From assembly GCA_965220205.1 (NCBI GenBank), contig OZ244812.1, forward strand, positions 1,674,001 to 1,738,000: a DNA stretch of 64,000 nucleotides, written 5' to 3'. Below the pieces are notes generated by a model. That model had not been told where the DNA came from. It ran no database searches and saw nothing but the letters and a program-made list of their open reading frames with translations. This DNA is from G965220205 sp965220205 (GTDB taxonomy: Bacteria > Chloroflexota > Dehalococcoidia > Lucifugimonadales > Australimonadaceae). Made by a program: the position numbers and the translations under genes. Shown here piece after piece: positions 59,776 to 64,000 of this stretch (positions within the stretch are counted from its first letter, which is position 1; each line of letters starts with the position of its first letter).

Positions 59776-61138
59776 GCTCGGTCAACGGTTGGCCTCGCCG
59801 GCCCTCGGGCGAGAAGATGCGGGGGAAGCGCCGCAGCCCTGTGCTGACGACAACCGACAGGAGGACGCGGCTGACGACAATCGCCGTGAACATGCTGGTC
59901 GAGACGCCGATGATGAGGACGATGGCGAAACCGCGGACCGACGAGTTGGCCTCGCCCGCGAACAGGAAGAGCACCGCGGCGATCAGCAGCGTGGAGATGT
60001 TGCCGTCGCGAATCGACTGCCACGCTCGGTTGAACCCGAGCTGCGTGGCGAACTGGAGGTTGCGCCCGATGCGCAGCTCCTCCTTCATGCGTTCGAAGAT
60101 GAGGATGTTCGCATCGACCGCCATGCCAAGGGACAGGATGAACCCGGCGACTCCGGCCAGCGTCAGCGTGACGGGAACGATCTTGAAGATGGCGAGGACG
60201 AACGTCGTGTAGATGATCAGGGCGACGGCCGCGACGAAGCCCGCCATCCGGTAGTACGCCACCATGAAGAAGAGCACGAGGGCGAGCCCGATCAGCCCCG
60301 CGATCATCGCGTCCTCCAGGGACTTGTCCCCGAGCGACCCGGCGACGACCGACGACGATATCTCTGTAATCTCAATGGGCAAGCGGCCTGACTCGATCTG
60401 GATGGAGAGCCGACGGACGTCATCAGCCGTGAAGCGGCCGCTGATCTGCCCATTGCCGCCCAGGATCGGGCTTTGGACGACCGCCGCGACCAGCGTCTCG
60501 CCGTCGAGGACGAACGCCAGCTGGTCGGCGCTCGTCGTGGTCAGCGTCTCGAACAGCCGTTGGGTGATGACGGCGAAGCGGCCCGCCGCGCCCCTGTTCA
60601 GCTCGAACAGCAGGATCGGTTCGTTGGTGGTGGTGTTGGTTCCGGCGGAAGTGCGGGAGATGTCGGCACCGGAGAGGCCGGTGGGCCGGTCCTCGAAGCT
60701 GCCGGGGAACGCCTCGGAACATTCCGAGAAGCCGTCGAAGCAGACGCGCTCGATGACGTCCAGCTGCGCGGTCTCGCCGATGAGCCGCTCGGCCTCCGCG
60801 CTGTCCTCGATGCCGGGAAGTTGGATGATGAGGCGGTCGTCGCCGAGCTTCTGAATGCTGGGCTCGGTGACGCCCAGTCGATTGACGCGGCGCTGGATGT
60901 TGGCCACCAGCGCGTCCATCTGCTGCTCGGTCGGCTGGAACTCCGCATCGCCCGCCTGGTACACCAGGTGCGTCCCGCCTGCGAGGTCGAGCCCGAGCGT
61001 GAGGCCGAGCACCTCGTCCGTGCCGCGCTCGAACCCAACGGGACCCGCGTCGATCCGCTGAATGGCCAGCGCGGTGACGGCCAACGCGAAGAGTCCCGCG
61101 ATGAACAGGAGTGATTTCCAGCGGAGATGTCGTAGCAA
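59765..61138 (-). CDS. secD: Protein translocase subunit SecD
   Basis: A 457-residue partner of SecF. It has TLGLDLAGGTHLVYQ in the first periplasmic part, GVTEPSIQKLGDDRLIIQLPGI, the large P1 region, and six helices with the family motifs VDANILIFERMKEEL and FNRAWQSIRDGNISTLLIAAVL. TTG start with GAGGG eight bases upstream. First gene of a secD-secF pair; the gap beyond its start is gene-free. Confidence 0.96.
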   Translation of the reverse strand: MLRHLRWKSLLFIAGLFALAVTALAIQRIDAGPVGFERGTDEVLGLTLGLDLAGGTHLVYQAGDAEFQPTEQQMDALVANIQRRVNRLGVTEPSIQKLGDDRLIIQLPGIEDSAEAERLIGETAQLDVIERVCFDGFSECSEAFPGSFEDRPTGLSGADISRTSAGTNTTTNEPILLFELNRGAAGRFAVITQRLFETLTTTSADQLAFVLDGETLVAAVVQSPILGGNGQISGRFTADDVRRLSIQIESGRLPIEITEISSSVVAGSLGDKSLEDAMIAGLIGLALVLFFMVAYYRMAGFVAAVALIIYTTFVLAIFKIVPVTLTLAGVAGFILSLGMAVDANILIFERMKEELRIGRNLQFATQLGFNRAWQSIRDGNISTLLIAAVLFLFAGEANSSVRGFAIVLIIGVSTSMFTAIVVSRVLLSVVVSTGLRRFPRIFSPEGRRGQPLTEHGA

Positions 61139-61251
61139 GTTACGGTCCCTCGGCGGGACTCGGGCTGCGAGTACCGGGTGGTCTGGGAGGCGGGCCGAAT
61201 GCCAATGCTACCACGGGCGCGCCCGGCCCGGAAGGCGCCTGCGCCGACAGA

Positions 61252-61375
61252 CGCTGTTCAGAGTCGATGAGGCAGATGCCTACGGAGGGGTGGATAACGA
61301 CCTAGTCAGGGATAAACCGTGCTATCGGCCCCACCTTGGGCAAGACGGGTCTCACGAAGTCGGAACAGTCAGCGG
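61252..61375. repeat. MITE-like repeat, second family, copy 1
   Basis: About 124 bp starting CGCTGTTCAGAGTCGATGAG. It is alignable along its length with 61683-61803, sharing GATGAGGC, TCACGAAGT/TCACCAACT and GACGGGTCTCAC. The ends are imperfect inverted repeats. Confidence 0.6.
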
Positions 61376-61471
61376 CGGGGCGGGTGTTCTCGGGGTACTT
61401 CGGCTTCTTGATGGGGACTTGTACTCGTAAATGTTTGGTTCTTGTGTCGCCGGTGGGGTACCTTCGGCTTC

Positions 61472-61517
61472 TTAATCGAGGCTGTTTAGCAGGCCACGGC
61501 CTGCTTCCTGCGATTAA
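61472..61517. repeat. Nested inverted repeat
   Basis: TTAATCG (61472) pairs with CGATTAA (61511-61517), and inside it AGCAGGCC pairs with GGCCTGCT (61488-61505) around a 2-base loop. It could be a structured RNA or protein-binding site. Nearby, GGGGTACTTCGGCTTCTTGA (61397) recurs as GGGGTACCTTCGGCTTCTTA. Confidence 0.45.
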
Positions 61518-61682
61518 GGGGGCGTGTGAAACGCGCAAACGCACTTTTCGACATAGCTCTCTCTATGGGCGGCGGGTGAGTTGTAGGACACGGTAGGGGG
61601 TTCGGAGCGGACGGCCACGAGGGAGCATCTGGTGAGCATACCGGAGGGGGGAGGGTTGGGGTAAGGGGCAAGTGTCGTGGGC

Positions 61683-61803
61683 AACTGTTCAGCGTTGATG
61701 AGGCGAATGCCTGCGGAGAGCGTGGACGACGACCTGGTCAGAGGTCAACCGCGCTATGGGCGGCGCCCCTGGTCGAGACGGGTCTCACCAACTCTGAACA
61801 GTT
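61683..61803. repeat. MITE-like repeat, second family, copy 2
   Basis: A 121-bp element with ends AACTGTTCAGCGTT and AACTCTGAACAGTT, 13 of 14 bases inverted-complementary. It is the better preserved copy of the family at 61252-61375. No coding capacity. Confidence 0.65.
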
Positions 61804-61870
61804 ACCGCCGACGGAGGCTGCTGGGCAGGGGTTCCGGTGTCTACGCACGAGATTACGGTGGGGGCGCGTT

Positions 61871-61940
61871 CATGCGCGGTGGGCAGTCGATCCGCGCGAG
61901 GGGGCATGGATTCCCGTGTCTACGCACGAGAATGACGGCG
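61871..61940 (+). repeat. 70-bp direct repeat with hairpin, copy 1
   Basis: CATGCGCGGTGGGCAGTCGA, then TCCGCGCGAGGGGGCATGGA, then TTCCCGTGTCTACGCACGAG and AATGACGG. The last part is a hairpin (TTCCCGTG/CACGAGAA). A third, partial hairpin copy is at 61831-61860. Pair of 62247-62316. Confidence 0.65.
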
Positions 61941-62030
61941 GGGGGCGGCGCAGGAATGGGGGCGGGCCGGACACGGAAGTGAACGGAAATGGGCCAAAAT
62001 GGCCGGAAATCGGCCCAAAACGTGAGGTTT

Positions 62031-62065
62031 TTCACTCGTAGATTGCAGGGGTTCACGAGTGGAGG
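62031..62065 (-). repeat. Dispersed short repeat, copy 2
   Basis: The reverse complement of this stretch, CACTCGTGAACCCCTGCA then ATCTACGAGT, matches 14983-15018 with few changes. It lies in another gene-free region. Confidence 0.55.
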
Positions 62066-62075
62066 GGCGAAATAG

Positions 62076-62105
62076 TGCGACATTCTGCGACATTTTGCGA
62101 CATTT
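62076..62105 (+). repeat. Three tandem TGCGACATT units
   Basis: TGCGACATTC, TGCGACATTT and TGCGACATTT stand in a row, about one helical turn apart, so a protein binding them would be aligned on one DNA face. They are followed by the palindrome TTTACTCGTAAA. Confidence 0.5.
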
Positions 62106-62246
62106 ACTCGTAAATCGGGCCGGCGGCCCGGCGCGCCAGGACGCGGGGGTTTCGAGGGCCCTTCGACAGGCTCAGGACAGGCTTCGATGGCCATGGTAGG
62201 GGTTGGGAGGCACTGGGGGGAGGGGCGGATGTCGTGGCGAGGGGCT

Positions 62247-62316
62247 CATGCGCGGTGAGCGGTCGATCCGTGCGAGGGGGCATGGATTCCCGTGTCTACG
62301 CACGAGAATGACGGTG
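62247..62316 (+). repeat. 70-bp direct repeat with hairpin, copy 2
   Basis: Same order as 61871-61940: CATGCGCGGTGAGCGGTCGA, TCCGTGCGAGGGGGCATGGA and TTCCCGTGTCTACGCACGAG, ending AATGACGG. It is a dispersed extragenic palindrome type. Confidence 0.65.
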
Positions 62317-62337
62317 GCGAGGGGTGGGGAACTGCGG

Positions 62338-62499
62338 CTAGTCGCGGCCCGGGGTGGGAATACTGGGACGGGCCGGTAGCTCGCAGGCGGCGACGGGGCC
62401 GACGTAGTGCCCTTGGTCAACGCACGGCGCGGCGCTCACACCGGGGGGATAGACCTCGCCGCAGTCGTGGCACTCCAACGCCGGCGCCGCCTCGGTCAT
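62338..62499 (-). CDS. Small Cys-rich (zinc-ribbon-like) protein coupled to def
   Basis: A 53-residue protein. ECHDCGEVYPPGVSAAPCVD has a CxxC pair and a third Cys; QGHYVGPVAAC supplies His and a fourth Cys, enough for a zinc site. The ATG overlaps the def stop (ATGA), and a GGGAGGGAGC ribosome-binding site lies directly before it, strong evidence of a real gene. Function unknown; coupling to peptide deformylase suggests a translation-linked role (inference). Confidence 0.7.
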   Translation of the reverse strand: MTEAAPALECHDCGEVYPPGVSAAPCVDQGHYVGPVAACELPARPSIPTPGRD

Positions 62500-63077
62500 A
62501 GCTCCCTCCCGGGAGACGCGGCTGCCCGAGCGCGTGCGTCCTCGTCCGCTTGTTCTTCGTCCGGCCCGTCGTCCTCGTCCTCGTCGTCCTCTTCGGAGCC
62601 CTCCCTGACTTCGTAGAGGTCGTCTTTGGACTGGAGGAGGTCGATGTACAGGATGCCGTTGAGGTGGTCCTCCTCGTGCTCGAGCGCCTGGGCCAGAAGG
62701 CCATCGACACCCTTGTAGCGGACGGGATTCCCGTCGAGGTCCACCGCCCGCGCCCACACCTTCTCGGCTCTCTGGATGCGGGCCCGCCAGCCTGGGAGGC
62801 TGAGGCAGCCTTCGGTTACCTCGCGCTCGCCCTCTTTGCGGGTGACCTCGAGGTTGACGAGCACCGTTGGCGCCTCGTCCTCAGGCATCTCGATGACGCA
62901 GATACGCTTGAGTGAGCCAATCTGGTTCGCCGCGAGGCCCACGCCGCTGTAGTGGCGCATCGACTCAATCATGTCATCGGCAAGCGCGCGCAACGCCGGG
63001 TCCCGGGTGTCGCGCACCTTACGCGCCTTCTGCCGGAGGACCGGGTCGGAGACGTAGTGCATGGGTAGGACAGCCAT
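62496..63077 (-). CDS. def: Peptide deformylase with acidic C-terminal tail
   Basis: A 193-residue metalloenzyme that removes the formyl group from new proteins at the ribosome exit. All three active-site motifs are present: GVGLAANQIG, EGCLSLPG (metal-binding Cys) and ALEHEEDHLNG (HExxH form). The C-terminal 35 or so residues are mostly Glu and Asp (EGSEEDDEDEDDGPDEEQAD), beyond the usual end. The ATG at 63077 is six bases after a TATACT box, so it may be leaderless; ATG 63062 is another option. Confidence 0.94.
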   Translation of the reverse strand: MAVLPMHYVSDPVLRQKARKVRDTRDPALRALADDMIESMRHYSGVGLAANQIGSLKRICVIEMPEDEAPTVLVNLEVTRKEGEREVTEGCLSLPGWRARIQRAEKVWARAVDLDGNPVRYKGVDGLLAQALEHEEDHLNGILYIDLLQSKDDLYEVREGSEEDDEDEDDGPDEEQADEDARARAAASPGREL

Positions 63078-63130
63078 GGCCCTAGTATACCGGGAGGGCC
63101 GCGCCGGCCATACCGTTTCCATAGGCGTCC

Positions 63131-63200
63131 AAGTTCGTGGGACCCTCTTCGACAGGCTCAGGGCGAACGGATGGGACGGAGCTATTCAGAGATCCCCTAC
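63131..63200. repeat. Truncated CTAG-family MITE-like element
   Basis: GTTCGTGGGACCCTCTTCGA through CAGGCTCAGGGCGAACGG to GAGCTATTCAGAGATCCCCTA matches the right half of the elements at 41583-41723 and 58411-58551. Its end overlaps the priA stop codon. The CTAG has decayed to CTAC. Confidence 0.65.
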
Positions 63201-64000
63201 ACGTTCACCGGGTCGATGTCCACGGTCCAATGCGGCGGGACGCTCGTCTTGGCCAGCAACAGACGCGGGTTGGACGCCCGGAGGACGACCTGCCAACGCC
63301 ACGCTCCGCGGACTCGCGGCGGGTAGGCGGGGGCGGGTCCGACGACATCGACGTCCCGCATGTCCCACTTCCGCGCCAGCCGCCTGAGGTCGCCAGCGAG
63401 CCGGTGCGCTTCGGCGCGGGCGCTTTGCGGGTCCGCGTGGCCGAACAGCAGCAGGGCGAGCCGCCCGAATGGCGGGTTGCCCTGGGCCCTCCGGTAGCGC
63501 ATCTCGTCGCGGTAGAACGCATCGTAGTCCTGCCGGGCGGCGGCTACGATCGCATAGTGCTCGGGAACGTAGGTCTGGATGACGGCGCGTCCCGGCGTGT
63601 CGCCCCGCCCCGCGCGCCCCACGACCTGTGTGAGCAGCTGGAACGTACGCTCGGGCGCGCGGAAGTCCGGCGCGTGCAGACCCACGTCGGCGAGCACGAC
63701 CCCCGCGACGGTCACCGCGGGGAAGTCGAGGCCTTTCGCGACCATCTGTGTGCCGACGAGCACGTCGGCTTCGCCGGAGGCGAAGCGCGCAAGCAGCCGT
63801 GCGTGAGCCGCCGCCGTCGGGGCCGCGTCACGGTCCCAGCGGAGCACCCGTGCGGACGGCAGGAGCCGGCGCACCTCCTCCACGAGGCGTTGCGTGCCGA
63901 GACCGAGGTCCCGGATACGGTCGCTTCTACAGCGGGGACAGCGCGCGGGCCGGGCTCGCCGCCGGTTGCAGTGGTGGCACACGAGCACGCCCCGCCCGCC
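63197..64000 (-). CDS. priA: Primosomal replication-restart helicase PriA, C-terminal part (5' truncated by window)
   Basis: The frame runs to the window edge, so the N-terminal DNA-binding and first helicase parts lie to the right. About 267 residues are visible. They begin in the zinc-binding region (CHHCNRRRARPARCPRC), then helicase motifs VLVGTQMVAKGLDFPAVTVAGVVLAD, VVGRAGRGDTPGRAVIQT, and the C-terminal domain PPFGRLALLLFGH ... PAPAYPPRVRGAWRWQVVLRA. This is a 3'-5' helicase that reloads DnaB at stalled forks. The stop lies in the end of a repeat element. Confidence 0.94.
   Translation of the reverse strand, partial: GGRGVLVCHHCNRRRARPARCPRCRSDRIRDLGLGTQRLVEEVRRLLPSARVLRWDRDAAPTAAAHARLLARFASGEADVLVGTQMVAKGLDFPAVTVAGVVLADVGLHAPDFRAPERTFQLLTQVVGRAGRGDTPGRAVIQTYVPEHYAIVAAARQDYDAFYRDEMRYRRAQGNPPFGRLALLLFGHADPQSARAEAHRLAGDLRRLARKWDMRDVDVVGPAPAYPPRVRGAWRWQVVLRASNPRLLLAKTSVPPHWTVDIDPVNV

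Larger units (their letters stand above)
61139..62337. other. Gene-free, repeat-rich stretch upstream of secD
   Basis: About 1.2 kb between secD and the small Cys-rich gene. No frame has a ribosome-binding site, domain or codon pattern I trust. It holds several repeat families listed separately. A secD promoter must be here, but no convincing hexamer pair was recognised. Confidence 0.6.

Noticed and set aside
61472..61517. Integron attC site
   Set aside because: The stem is nested like an attC, but the required GTTRRRY and RYYYAAC boxes are not present and no integrase is in the window.
61336..61596. An 86-residue plus-strand frame and an 80-residue minus-strand frame in the gene-free region
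   Set aside because: They span the nested inverted repeat and short direct repeats and have no start signal or recognisable fold.

Overview
The window is high-G+C bacterial chromosome, by eye well above 60%. It has dense, short-spaced operons, frequent ATGA or TTGA start/stop overlaps, and several TTG or GTG starts. The gene set suggests a member of the Chloroflexota, perhaps a Dehalococcoidia/SAR202-like lineage. The reasons are a complex I operon without the NADH-input subunits, an ion-pumping pyrophosphatase, a Rieske oxygenase beside paired UbiD-type decarboxylases, HerA with a HAS-barrel partner, and a DnaB/DnaD/DnaC-like replication cluster. This placement is inference; no rRNA or tRNA gene was found to confirm it.

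Layout. 1-5.4 kb: the end of a membrane pyrophosphatase, then a homocysteine methyltransferase-like protein, two conserved uncharacterised proteins, an SDR protein with an altered active site, and dCTP deaminase. 5.5-6.3 kb: a FitAB/VapBC-type toxin-antitoxin pair with a readable promoter and two operator-like inverted repeats. 6.3-9.8 kb: a complete riboflavin operon (ribD-ribE-ribBA-ribH). 9.8-14.2 kb: a GatB/YqeY protein, purQ, a DMT transporter split in two, and purL. 14.2-15.3 kb: non-coding and repeat-rich. 15.3-22.3 kb: rplI, dnaB, a DnaD-like gene, a helicase-loader-like ATPase with two AAA+ domains, a HIT protein and leuS. 22.7-24.2 kb: a 41-bp palindromic repeat cluster and a Fic protein. 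24.3-28.1 kb (minus strand): methyltransferase, carboxymuconolactone decarboxylase-like protein and SbcC. 28.2-38.6 kb: nuoBCDHIJK, a small DUF2007-like gene, then nuoLMN. 38.6-40.1 kb: an uncharacterised gene pair, a coiled-coil membrane protein followed by a PD-(D/E)xK-like plus glycine-zipper protein. 40.2-49.2 kb: a catabolic and uptake region with a Rieske oxygenase, a two-domain iron-type ABC permease and its lipoprotein, two UbiD-family decarboxylases and a 2-hydroxyacid dehydrogenase. 49.2-58.4 kb: thiE, dienelactone hydrolase, HAS-barrel/HerA pair, leucine-type dehydrogenase, a zincin, endonuclease IV, an MDR reductase and a haem-oxygenase-fold protein. 58.4-61.1 kb: secF and secD. 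61.1-62.3 kb: a second repeat-rich, gene-free stretch. 62.3-64 kb: a small Cys-rich protein, def and the C-terminal part of priA.

Most genes are housekeeping: riboflavin and purine synthesis, replication and repair, respiration, secretion and translation. The most unusual material is (a) the uncharacterised pair at 38.6-40.1 kb, (b) the tandem-AAA+ loader, (c) several families of small MITE-like elements, one of which inserts at CTAG so that its terminus supplies or abuts the TAG stop of the adjoining gene at four loci, and (d) enzymes with altered catalytic or metal residues (SDR, homocysteine methyltransferase). Start sites were chosen by eye from ribosome-binding sites, overlaps and family alignment remembered from general knowledge. 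No database search was run.
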